Part shown: positions 36,032 through 43,748 of the stretch, one piece after another
Position numbering within the stretch: the stretch's first letter is position 1
Layout of the letters: every line of letters starts with the position of its first letter
NCBI GenBank assembly: GCA_948470905.1
Contig: CAOKQK010000020.1
Location: 1-46,592 of the forward strand
Reading direction: 5' to 3'
Origin: an uncultured Lachnospiraceae bacterium
Lineage (GTDB): Bacteria > Bacillota > Clostridia > Lachnospirales > Lachnospiraceae
Length of the DNA: 46,592 nt
Made by a program: the position numbers and the translations under genes
Notes under the pieces: model-generated
What the model was told of the DNA's origin: nothing
Databases searched by the model: none
What the model saw: the letters and a program-made list of their open reading frames with translations, nothing else

Positions 36032-36820
36032 TTATCTTTTTACCATAAAAATCCTTTTTTCATTTGTATCAACCTCAAAGGTATCCGGAGAAGTCCTGAT
36101 CAGCTTTGTACCGATTGGCATACCAACATATTTAAAAATGTCCGGATCAAAAGACTGACATACATAGCCCACATCCGCCAACAGGATGTTGTTGACATCC
36201 GTGTTATAACTAACGTCCTCATCGCCTGCAAAGAAGGCCCATCCGCTGTCCATCTCGTTATGGGGTTCATATCTCTCCATAAATCCGACTTTCCAGCCTT
36301 CTTCCGCTATTTTTTTAGAGACAAGGGCTTTTAAGTTCATGATTTTGAGTATGTTTCTAATTTCCTCATAATTTTTCCGGTTATCCAGAAATTGATTGAT
36401 CTTGGCATCTCCGGCTCTTATATCCGTATTTAATTTTTCTATATCTGCATTCCATATTCCGCGGTCATCTGCTTCATTTCTTAAGATTACAGCCAGCTCC
36501 AACAAATCTGCTTCCCCTGACTCTAAGCGGGTATGAATCTCCTTGAGCAGCTTATTTCCGTCATCTTCGTAAAGGCACAGTATCACTGTATTATCTTTAT
36601 ACAGCATTAGCTTGGCGGCGCCCATATGTTTTTCATCGTAGTAAAATACCATGAAGGGAGGCAGCTTATTGTTCACATACCAGTCAAATTCTGTACCGTC
36701 CCTTCCATTCATATAAAAAACTGCCCCATTATCCTCCAGAGCGCTGTTTTTGATATGAGGCAAATATAAATCCATGTTTTTTTCAATTATCTTTTTGATT
36801 TCACTTAATATACTGTTCAT
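36032..36820 (-). CDS. DUF2185 (Imm33-like) domain protein
   Basis: A 262-residue cytoplasmic protein. The N-terminal ~160 residues are unrecognised, helical and acidic. The C-terminal part (about 165-255) matches the DUF2185/Imm33 pattern: VSKKIAEEGWKVGFMERYEP, then DSGWAFFAGDE and an ILLADVGYVCQ segment. This domain is found in proteins predicted to be immunity factors of polymorphic toxin systems and in stand-alone proteins. No toxin gene is next to it. The DNA is visibly more AT-rich than the neighbouring genes, which suggests acquisition. It is convergent with ileS and divergent from the chemoreceptor. Confidence 0.75.
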   Translation of the reverse strand: MNSILSEIKKIIEKNMDLYLPHIKNSALEDNGAVFYMNGRDGTEFDWYVNNKLPPFMVFYYDEKHMGAAKLMLYKDNTVILCLYEDDGNKLLKEIHTRLESGEADLLELAVILRNEADDRGIWNADIEKLNTDIRAGDAKINQFLDNRKNYEEIRNILKIMNLKALVSKKIAEEGWKVGFMERYEPHNEMDSGWAFFAGDEDVSYNTDVNNILLADVGYVCQSFDPDIFKYVGMPIGTKLIRTSPDTFEVDTNEKRIFMVKR

Positions 36821-37043
36821 ATTGTCATCTCCTGAGGAACTGTTTTTAAACTTGGGGGTGTTGATTGATACATCATATAATTATAACACTTGTATATGAA
36901 TTTTTCAATAATAATGCCTCCCTGTATGGAATGGAAAGAAAAAGCAGAAAGAAACAGCGGTTACTGTTTGTTTCGTCCGGCAGCACGGGACAGGGGCTGT
37001 AATCTGCCGGGCACGGAGCCAAATATAATTTCCAAAATACAGA

Positions 37044-37072
37044 TTGAATATTGCAAAGCCATATGCTAATAT
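37044..37072 (+). promoter_or_regulatory. promoter of the chemoreceptor gene
   Basis: TTGAAT (37044-37049), a 17-bp spacer and TAATAT (37067-37072), 25 bp before the start. It is a sigma-A type promoter; no sigma-D match is seen here. Confidence 0.6.
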
Positions 37073-37096
37073 ATTGAGGATAGGAGGAAAAAGACA

Positions 37097-39043
37097 ATGA
37101 GATCGATCAAATCAAAAATTCAGGTTAGCATGCTGGCGGTGGTGCTGGTCAGTTCCATATTGATCGGAGTGATCACGGCTTTTTTAAATGCCAGTGGAAT
37201 TGATGATGTGATAACAAAAACGCTGGGGCCCGCGACGCAGATGGCAGCGGACGCAGTGGAATGGCGGATGGATAAATACTGGACGGCGCTCCAGGAGGCG
37301 GCTGCTTCCGATATTTTCAGGGAGTCTGCCCCGGATGCTCCCGAGCTGGTTCCTGTTCGGGACGATATTGCCCGGAGAAACGGTTTCCTGTATACCGGCA
37401 AGATGAACGCCGATGGATTTTCCTCCACCGGCGACAGTTATGCCGGGGAGTATTATTTTCAACAGTGCAGGGCGACTATGGAACCCTATATATCTGATAT
37501 TATTAATGACGGCACTCAGATGATATTTCTGCTGGAAGTTCCCATTATCGTCAACGGTCAATTTGAAGGTGTGGTATATGGCGGGATCAACGCTGACTTT
37601 TTGTCAGATATCGTAGTCAATTTGGCAATGGGAAACGACGGCGTATCCTATGTGCTGGACAACAAGGGCAATGTCATCGGTCATCGGGATCATTCCATAG
37701 TGGAGGGAGCATCGAACATGATCGAAGCCGCTAAGACAGATTCCAGTGTGGCGGACGTGGCGGCTGTCAATCAGCGTATGATTCAGGGAGAGACCGGTTT
37801 TGGCACCTATAAATTTTATGGGGATAATAAGATTGTGGGCTTTGCGCCCATTGGTGGTAATCAGGAATGGAGCATTGCGATTGAAACCAGCCAGCGGGAA
37901 TTTAAGTCTACATTGGATCGAAGCATCCGGCTCACGATCTGGGTAGTTTTTTTGGTGGTGATTGCAACTTTCCCTGTTGCGGTCATGGTAGGAAGATCCA
38001 TTTCAGGACCTATCCGGTCCTGCGTTACAAGGCTGCAAAAGCTGGCGGAAGGAGATTTGCAGACTCCAACGCCCAGTGTACGGTCTCATGATGAAACCGC
38101 AGGGCTTATAAAAGCACTGGAGGCGACACGGCTCCGTTTGAATGAGGTAGTGCAGGATGTTTCCCTCCATCTGGGCAAAATGGGACAGGGGGATTTCCGT
38201 GAGGATATTATCTGTACATATTGGGGAGACTTTGTGGCAATTGAAAAGTCTATTAAGGCGATCCACAGCTCCTTGAAAGACACGCTCCTGCAGATCAGGC
38301 AGTCTGCCGGAACTGTGGCCGTCAGCGCCAGCCAGGTGTCTGACGAAGCACAGTCGCTGAGCATGGGAGCTACCGAGCAGGCAAGCGCAGTCCAGGAGCT
38401 CTCTGCCACTGTGGCTGATATTGCGGAAAATGCCGAGCAGACTGCCCAGGCAGCGGAGGAAGCAGGGAACTTTGTGAATCAGGCTGGGGCGCAGTTGGGT
38501 ATCAGCGTAGACTATGTTGGAGAACTGAATGTTTCCATGGATAAAATTTCACAATCCTCTGCAGAGATCAGTAAGATTATCAGTGCAATTGAAGATATTG
38601 CTTTCCAGACCAATATTCTGGCGCTGAACGCTTCTGTTGAGGCAGCGCGGGCGGGCAGTGCAGGCAAGGGTTTCGCTGTAGTGGCGGACGAGGTGCGGAA
38701 TCTGGCAGCCAAATCAGACGAAGCGGCAAAGGCGACGAAAGAACTCATTGAAGGCTCCATTGCCGCTGTTAGGGAAGGCGGTCAGGTGGTGGGCAAGGTT
38801 ACGGAGTCACTGGACAAAACCAGCTCTATCGCCGGGAATGTGACTATCAAGGTGAATGCGGTTGTGGAGGCAGTGGAGAGCCAGACTACCGCAATCGCGC
38901 AGGTAACGGAAGGCATTGGCCAGATTTCTTCCGTGGTCCAGAACACTTCTGACACATCAGTGGAGGGCGCCGCTACTTCACAAAAGCTGTCAGACGAATC
39001 TGCGCTGATGAATAAGCTGGTATGTAAATTTCAGCTTGACTGA
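37097..39043 (+). CDS. methyl-accepting chemotaxis protein with Cache sensor
   Basis: A 648-residue transmembrane chemoreceptor. There is an N-terminal helix (about 10-30), then an extracellular dCache-like ligand domain (about 35-275) with [10 protein letters not shown] and [17 protein letters not shown] segments. A second helix follows (about 280-305), then HAMP (about 305-360) and a long helical signalling domain. The CheA/CheW-binding hairpin tip reads [20 protein letters not shown] and continues [19 protein letters not shown], as in the family. Two helical stretches flank the tip and probably hold methylation sites. AGGAGGAAAAAG precedes the ATG. The flagellar genes at 9405-11504 support active motility. 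Confidence 0.95.
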   Translation: MRSIKSKIQVSMLAVVLVSSILIGVITAFLNASGIDDVITKTLGPATQMAADAVEWRMDKYWTALQEAAASDIFRESAPDAPELVPVRDDIARRNGFLYTGKMNADGFSSTGDSYAGEYYFQQCRATMEPYISDIINDGTQMIFLLEVPIIVNGQFEGVVYGGINADFLSDIVVNLAMGNDGVSYVLDNKGNVIGHRDHSIVEGASNMIEAAKTDSSVADVAAVNQRMIQGETGFGTYKFYGDNKIVGFAPIGGNQEWSIAIETSQREFKSTLDRSIRLTIWVVFLVVIATFPVAVMVGRSISGPIRSCVTRLQKLAEGDLQTPTPSVRSHDETAGLIKALEATRLRLNEVVQDVSLHLGKMGQGDFREDIICTYWGDFVAIEKSIKAIHSSLKDTLLQIRQSAGTVAVSASQVSDEAQSLSMGATEQASAVQELSATVADIAENAEQTAQAAEEAGNFVNQAGAQLGISVDYVGELNVSMDKISQSSAEISKIISAIEDIAFQTNILALNASVEAARAGSAGKGFAVVADEVRNLAAKSDEAAKATKELIEGSIAAVREGGQVVGKVTESLDKTSSIAGNVTIKVNAVVEAVESQTTAIAQVTEGIGQISSVVQNTSDTSVEGAATSQKLSDESALMNKLVCKFQLD

Positions 39044-39073
39044 ATTTCCAGGAGGGATGTGGAAATCCTTTTT
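39044..39073 (+). terminator. terminator of the chemoreceptor gene
   Basis: ATTTCCA (39044-39050) pairs with TGGAAAT (39060-39066), followed by CCTTTTT. It begins right after the stop codon. Confidence 0.75.
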
Positions 39074-39133
39074 CTGGATGCAGGTATTAAGGGACAGAGG
39101 TGACAAACGAGGGATGGGTGAGTCAAAACAACA

Positions 39134-39201
39134 AAATAAAAACCTATTCTTCCTTCTCTAAGGAAATCGCTGTCAACGATAGCTGCGAAATGTTTTTATT
39201 T
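39134..39201 (+). other. candidate three-way-junction RNA or palindromic element
   Basis: An outer 10-bp perfect stem AAATAAAAAC/GTTTTTATTT (39134-39143 with 39192-39201) encloses two hairpins: TTCCTT-CTCT-AAGGAA (39150-39165) and ATCG/CGAT (39166-39169 with 39177-39180). It lies between the two terminators that separate the chemoreceptor from the MATE gene, so neither gene explains it. Confidence 0.4.
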
Positions 39202-39240
39202 GAGTGTGGCATTGATTGATATTTGTCATCCTATTGGCAA

Positions 39241-39273
39241 AAAAAGCGCCGGCCAGATTGGTCGGCGCTTTTT
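39241..39273. terminator. bidirectional terminator between the chemoreceptor and MATE genes
   Basis: AAAAAGCGCCGGCC (39241-39254) pairs with GGTCGGCGCTTTTT (39260-39273) with one G-U pair. A/T-runs on both sides allow termination in both directions. It is 40 bp past the MATE stop. Confidence 0.88.
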
Positions 39274-39312
39274 GGAGATTAGGTAAAATAATTTCTGCAT
39301 CAAAGGGGAGCT

Positions 39313-40722
39313 TTACAAAGAAGCTTTGTTCGCTGCACCCCAAAATTTTATTCCATACTCTTTGCAGATCTTCCGTATCTCAATGACGGCAATGACTGCG
39401 GCAAGTGTTCCGCTGGCAGTGTTACTGACAGCCATGACGATTCCTGCGCTGACGTTGCCGAGGTTTGTAAACTGCTGCAAAGCCCACAATACGGGGATGC
39501 GGAATACAAATACGCGGCAGAAGTTCATGAACAGCGTCACCTTTGTCTTTCCAAAGCCATACAGCAGGCCCATCACCGCCGAATTGATACCCAGGGGGAT
39601 TGCGCCTACAGCCTCCAGACGGTAAATATTGCGGATCATTTCCGCAAACTCCCCATCATCTCCGGCAAAAAAATGCGACAGCGGCTGAAGACAGATCAGG
39701 GAAAGGCTCATTAACACCAGACCCAGCCCCATGTTTATGAGCAGGATCCATTTGAAAGCGGAGAGGGCGCGCCCGGGTTTTTTCGCCCCAAGGTTCTGGC
39801 TGATGATGGCGGAGCCGCCGTCCTGAAAGCCGTTCTGGGGCATGGTGGTAATGCCGCCGATATTGTTGGAAATGCCCAGGGCGCCTACCGTCAGGGAGCC
39901 GTAGACAGTGCTCATGGAATTGATCACTACCTTTCCCATGGCGAAAGCTGCTTTTTCTATCATGACAGGGAAAGAGAGCCGGAGCATGGGCTTGATCACA
40001 TTTCCCCGGAAGGCGATGGCCTTTGCGGAGAAGCCAAAGACGCTGCCCTTCTGGTTTAAATTGATGATAGCTGCGGCAAACATAATAAAGTTAGACAATA
40101 TGGTTGCGATGGATATGGTATTGATGTCCCCGTCCAGCCCATAGACAAACCATGCGGTCAGGCCAAGCTTCAGGGTGATCACCGCCGCATTCAGGTACAG
40201 GATGCGCCGGGAATTGCCCCGCGCCCGCTCAATGGCTATATATACATTATTAAAAAAAGCGATCACAAGGGCAGATAATTCCAGGATAAAATAAGTGCTG
40301 CCCTCTGTGATAAATTCCTCAGGTGTGTTCATGAGCCGCAGGAACTGGGGCGCAAATGGGACCAGCACCAGAAGCATGCCTCCACCAAGGATGGCACACA
40401 TGGCGAACAGGGTGCTGACCCTGCGCTTGACCAGCTCAAAATCTCCAGCCCCATACGCTTCGCTGACCTTGATGACGGCGCCTGCCGCCAGCCCCCCGCC
40501 CAGGGCGGACAGCATCAGATTGATCTGTGAAAGGTACGACACTGCGGATACGGTGGACGCGCTGATGTGGGATGCCATCATGGAGTCAAATATTTTAAAA
40601 AGCTGGTTCAGGCTCTGGTAAAGCGCCAGAGGCAGCCCTACCTGCAGAATCACTCTGCCCATAGGGCCATTTAATGAAAATTCCCGAAATGTCTCGTCTT
40701 TTTTGGAAAGAAAGGCCTGCAT
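39313..40722 (-). CDS. MATE family efflux transporter
   Basis: A 469-residue integral membrane protein of the multi-antimicrobial extrusion family, which exports cationic compounds using a sodium or proton gradient. About twelve helices form two related halves. Family-like segments include QVGLPLALYQSLNQLFKIFDSM, split around residues 27-48, with the second-half PQNGFQDGGSAIISQNLGA. AGGAGGATTTTAT precedes the ATG. It is monocistronic, ending at the bidirectional terminator. The substrate is unknown. Proteins of this branch are often called DinF/NorM-like, but the sequence does not decide. Confidence 0.93.
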   Translation of the reverse strand: MQAFLSKKDETFREFSLNGPMGRVILQVGLPLALYQSLNQLFKIFDSMMASHISASTVSAVSYLSQINLMLSALGGGLAAGAVIKVSEAYGAGDFELVKRRVSTLFAMCAILGGGMLLVLVPFAPQFLRLMNTPEEFITEGSTYFILELSALVIAFFNNVYIAIERARGNSRRILYLNAAVITLKLGLTAWFVYGLDGDINTISIATILSNFIMFAAAIINLNQKGSVFGFSAKAIAFRGNVIKPMLRLSFPVMIEKAAFAMGKVVINSMSTVYGSLTVGALGISNNIGGITTMPQNGFQDGGSAIISQNLGAKKPGRALSAFKWILLINMGLGLVLMSLSLICLQPLSHFFAGDDGEFAEMIRNIYRLEAVGAIPLGINSAVMGLLYGFGKTKVTLFMNFCRVFVFRIPVLWALQQFTNLGNVSAGIVMAVSNTASGTLAAVIAVIEIRKICKEYGIKFWGAANKASL

Positions 40723-41095
40723 ATAAAATCCTCCTGTACTTCTCTAAACCCTTTTGAACGCCGGATTCTGCCCTGCTTTTTTGGCAAGGCACGTCTTAAG
40801 GCTTTGTATTGTTTTTAAAGTAAGTCTTGCCAGACAGTCCCTGAGTAAGCGGTATATGGGCTCTTGACTGACAACAAGCCTTATGATATAACAAAAATAA
40901 AAGTAATCATACCGAATTTTATTGCAAAATATAATTGTATTACAGATTTTTTGGCGTTACTCCTGTGGGCGGTGAGCCTGGCGCCGAATTCAGGTAACAT
41001 AGCCCACTATGCGTCCTTCATCCGGCAAATTATCTGTAAGATAATTTAATCTCCCACAAACTGTAACGCACATCTGGCAGAAAGCTTTTTTCAAA
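40723..41095. other. AT-rich intergenic region without recognisable genes
   Basis: This stretch upstream of the MATE gene holds no convincing gene. A 61-codon plus-strand frame at 40864-41049 lacks a ribosome site and similarity to anything I know. No clear promoter stands out for the MATE gene. Confidence 0.5.
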
Positions 41096-41102
41096 CACAG
41101 TA

Positions 41103-41268
41103 CTAGTACTGTGTTGCGCAATTAACAGTGAATTCAGCACCGCCTATTTGCACCAGTGCTGCGTTGTCATCAGTCAGCGATGGAGCCACATCGCTTCCTT
41201 CTTCCGCCTTGCCCTGGCACAAATATTCAGCGCTGATATTCACTGTTATATGCGCAACGCAGTACTAG
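41103..41268 (-). mobile_element. MITE-like element, copy 2 (166 bp)
   Basis: The ends are CTAGTACT and AGTACTAG. Arms 41103-41138 and 41232-41268 are inverted repeats with few mismatches. On the minus strand the interior aligns with copy 1 at 32366-32530: a 27-bp block (41186-41212) matches 23 of 27 positions, and ACAACGCAGC is identical. An 18-bp perfect palindrome CACAGTACTAGTACTGTG spans the left junction (41096-41113), which suggests a remnant end of another copy. No protein is encoded. Confidence 0.8.
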
Positions 41269-41283
41269 CAGCTGAAACCTGCT

Positions 41284-41411
41284 CCCACACAAGGGGGGCA
41301 AGTTCCCGTGAACGGGAACGGAAGTGCAGAGGGCGGAACAAGTGCCCGGGAGTGGGTACTGAGTGTAGAAGCGTAAAGGGCGGAAAAGGTTCCCGCAAGT
41401 GGAAACTGGAA
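41284..41411 (+). repeat. 46-bp degenerate tandem repeat upstream of the AraC gene
   Basis: Two clear ~46-bp units begin near 41320 and 41368 (GAAGTGCAGAGGGCGGAACA and GAAGCGTAAAGGGCGGAAAA), with a more diverged partial unit before them. The partial unit includes the palindrome GTTCCCGTGAACGGGAAC (41303-41320). The array ends just before AGGAGGG, the ribosome site of the AraC gene. Confidence 0.7.
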
Positions 41412-41424
41412 TAGGAGGGAAATT

Positions 41425-42291
41425 GTGGAAAACCATAAGGAAACTGCGGGTCCGGAAGGGACCTATCGGGACATAGTAAGCGAATTTATGGTGGATCGGG
41501 TCAGGCGTTCCCATTCCTTTGGGATGGAACAGCCTCACTACCACCCGTATTATGAACTTTATTTCCTGATATCCGGAAGCTGCAGGATGTTTATTGACCA
41601 CACGCTCTGCTATCTGTCTGCCGGAGATATTGTCATCCTTTCCCCCTACCAGCTGCACAAGACAATATACGGCTCAGGGCAGTCAGCAGAGCGCTTTACG
41701 GTGAATTTCATTCCGGGATATATAGAATATTTCAACAGCCAATGTGGCGGAAAAGGAGTGGACGCCATCTTTTCCAGGCGAAGGCTCTCCGTTCCGAAAG
41801 AACAGAGAGGCTATGTGCAGGAGCTCTTTTCGCAGATGATGAAGGAAACTCTGTCCAGGGACTGCTATTCCCAGATCCAGATCAAAAGCACTCTGTTCCA
41901 GCTGCTTTCATTTCTGGGACGATGCCGGAATACGGAGTCGCCGGATCAGCTTCTGGATGCCGGGGATGCCGTGATCCAGGAGGCGGCACAGTATATCTAC
42001 ACCCATCACAGGGAACCTTTGACATTGGACACAGTGGCAAAAACAGCACATATGAGCCCTGTATGGTTTTCCAAAAAATTCCGTCAGACGGTGGGGCTTG
42101 GCTTTAAGGAATACCTGACCCATATAAGGCTGGAAGATGCGGAAGAACTTCTCCTGACTACCGATATGACTGTCACAGAGGTTGGGCTGACCTGCGGCTT
42201 TTCCAACGGAAATTATTTTGGGGATGCGTTCAAAAAGGCAAGGGGTATCTCACCGAAGGAATTCCGGTCGGCGAGGCATTCGGCTTGCTGA
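41425..42291 (+). CDS. AraC family transcriptional regulator
   Basis: A 288-residue DNA-binding regulator. The N-terminal cupin-like sensor domain (about 20-150) has QPHYHPYYELYFLISGSC and LSAGDIVILSPYQLHK. The C-terminal AraC double helix-turn-helix (about 190-285) has TLDTVAKTAHMSPVWFSKKF and TEVGLTCGFSNGNYFGDAFK. The start is GTG 41425 with AGGAGGG upstream. The cupin type usually senses sugars or other small metabolites. Neighbouring MATE and deacetylase genes give no clear target. Autoregulation through the palindrome at 41303-41320 is possible but unproven. Confidence 0.93.
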   Translation: MENHKETAGPEGTYRDIVSEFMVDRVRRSHSFGMEQPHYHPYYELYFLISGSCRMFIDHTLCYLSAGDIVILSPYQLHKTIYGSGQSAERFTVNFIPGYIEYFNSQCGGKGVDAIFSRRRLSVPKEQRGYVQELFSQMMKETLSRDCYSQIQIKSTLFQLLSFLGRCRNTESPDQLLDAGDAVIQEAAQYIYTHHREPLTLDTVAKTAHMSPVWFSKKFRQTVGLGFKEYLTHIRLEDAEELLLTTDMTVTEVGLTCGFSNGNYFGDAFKKARGISPKEFRSARHSAC

Positions 42292-42402
42292 GGGGATCCG
42301 GCAGCATAGGTTTGAGATGTTTTTGCACCGGGCTGGCAAGGAATGTAATCTGACAAGTTTTTCCCCACATATATTGTAAGGAAAAAGCGAGGGAAGCTTG
42401 TT

Positions 42403-43281
42403 ATGAGAACAATTTATGTAAAGAACATAGGACAAAAGCTGATCGGGGGCGGCAGGGTTGACTGGAAAAAGGCGCTTCCTGTTTGTGCGTTTCTGATCGC
42501 GTGCTTTCTGTTCGGGCGCGCCGCAGCAGAGACTATTGGAGGAGTCTTGGAGACAAGCGGCGAGCCGATCATACTGAAGACGGAAAACTGGGGGCTGGGC
42601 TTTGGCAAAGAGGGACAGAAGCCCACCGGCAATGCATCGTCTGCAGAAATGGCAAAATATAACGCCTACTTCTGCGCGGAGGGAGAGGAGAAGGTACTTT
42701 ACCTGACCTTTGACTGCGGCTATGAAAACGGCAACACGGAAGCCATTCTGGATGCCCTTAAGAAACACAACGCTCCGGCAACCTTTTTCGTAGTGGGGCA
42801 TTTCCTGGAATCTGCTCCGGATATTGCAAAACGTATGGTAGCCGACGGGCACACCGTAGGAAACCACACTTACCACCACCTTGACATGTCAAAGCTGTCT
42901 GACAAAAGCGCTTTCAAGAAGGAACTGGACGATGTGAACGCGCTTTTCAAAGAGATAACAGGGACAGAGCTTTCCATGTACTACAGGCCGCCCCAGGGAA
43001 AATACAGCATAAGCAACCTGCAGATGGCTCAGGAGCTTGGGTATTCTACCTTTTTCTGGAGCCTTGCCTACGTGGACTGGAACCAGGACAGCCAGCCCAG
43101 CCACGAGGAGGCCTTTAAAAAGCTCTGCGGCAGGATCCACCCGGGGGCGATCGTGCTGTTACATAGTACCTCTAAAACCAATGGGGAAATTATGGATGAA
43201 CTGTTGACGAAATGGGAGGAGATGGGTTACACTTTCCGACCCCTTGCGGACTTTACCGGAAGCGCGGCATCAGGCGGCTGA
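42403..43281 (+). CDS. pdaA: polysaccharide deacetylase (PdaA-like)
   Basis: A 292-residue NodB-domain hydrolase. It has a short cytoplasmic start and a signal/anchor helix (about 25-43), so it acts outside the cell. The catalytic domain has LTFDCGYENGNTEAIL (a PdaA-like variant of the TFDDG metal motif with Asp-Cys), GHTVGNHTYHHLDMS with the metal His residues, YYRPPQGKYS, and IHPGAIVLLHSTS near the C-terminus. PdaA proteins de-N-acetylate muramic acid on the way to muramic delta-lactam in spore cortex, so this hints at a spore former. GAGGGAAGC precedes the ATG. The exact substrate is inferred from motif resemblance only. Confidence 0.88.
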   Translation: MRTIYVKNIGQKLIGGGRVDWKKALPVCAFLIACFLFGRAAAETIGGVLETSGEPIILKTENWGLGFGKEGQKPTGNASSAEMAKYNAYFCAEGEEKVLYLTFDCGYENGNTEAILDALKKHNAPATFFVVGHFLESAPDIAKRMVADGHTVGNHTYHHLDMSKLSDKSAFKKELDDVNALFKEITGTELSMYYRPPQGKYSISNLQMAQELGYSTFFWSLAYVDWNQDSQPSHEEAFKKLCGRIHPGAIVLLHSTSKTNGEIMDELLTKWEEMGYTFRPLADFTGSAASGG

Positions 43282-43311
43282 GGGCGTGGCCAGGATACCA
43301 AAGACAGTAAG

Positions 43312-43440
43312 AGCCTGTAGAACAGGGCGGACTGTGAAACAGGGATGCGACAGGTTAGTGGTCTGGTCGGGCTGTGAAACAGGATGCAACAGGTCAGCGA
43401 CCTGGGCGGACTGTGAAACAGGGACATAACAGTGCAGGCG
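43312..43440 (+). repeat. ~40-bp tandem repeat after the deacetylase gene
   Basis: The segment CTGTGAAACAGG recurs at 43332, 43372 and 43411, spaced 39-40 bp, with a diverged copy (CCTGTAGAACAGGG) near 43313. Units also share CAACAGGTCAGCGACCTGG-like blocks. It lies 31 bp beyond the pdaA stop and is non-coding. Confidence 0.8.
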
Positions 43441-43748
43441 GATTGCTGTATTGTCGCACAGGGGGGCATCAGCTCCCCTGTTTTGGAGTTTGGGACTTGA
43501 CAAGCCCTGCAGTATATTCATACAATGTAATTGTCCGAAGGCAGTGTCAGGTGGGTTGAGAACAGTTTCCCAACAGGGTGGGCTGAAGTTCTGTGCCGGA
43601 GCCTGTTGGCTAAGTGATACTGATTCAGGAAAACGTAACAATTCAGCCTTCAGCTGAATCGTTGTAAATCAGGCAGTACTTTTGGAAGTTACTGGGAACA
43701 TTTCAAAATGATATTAAAATAGAAGAAAGATGCGGGAGGGTAAGAAGA
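43441..43748. other. intergenic region before pepF, with one hairpin
   Basis: No gene is seen. ATTCAGC (43641-43647) and GCTGAAT (43653-43659) form a small hairpin without a T-run. No clear promoter was identified for pepF. Confidence 0.4.

Noticed and set aside
40864-41049. 61-codon frame between the MATE gene and the second element
   Set aside because: No ribosome site, no known similarity, and AT-rich sequence where such frames occur by chance.
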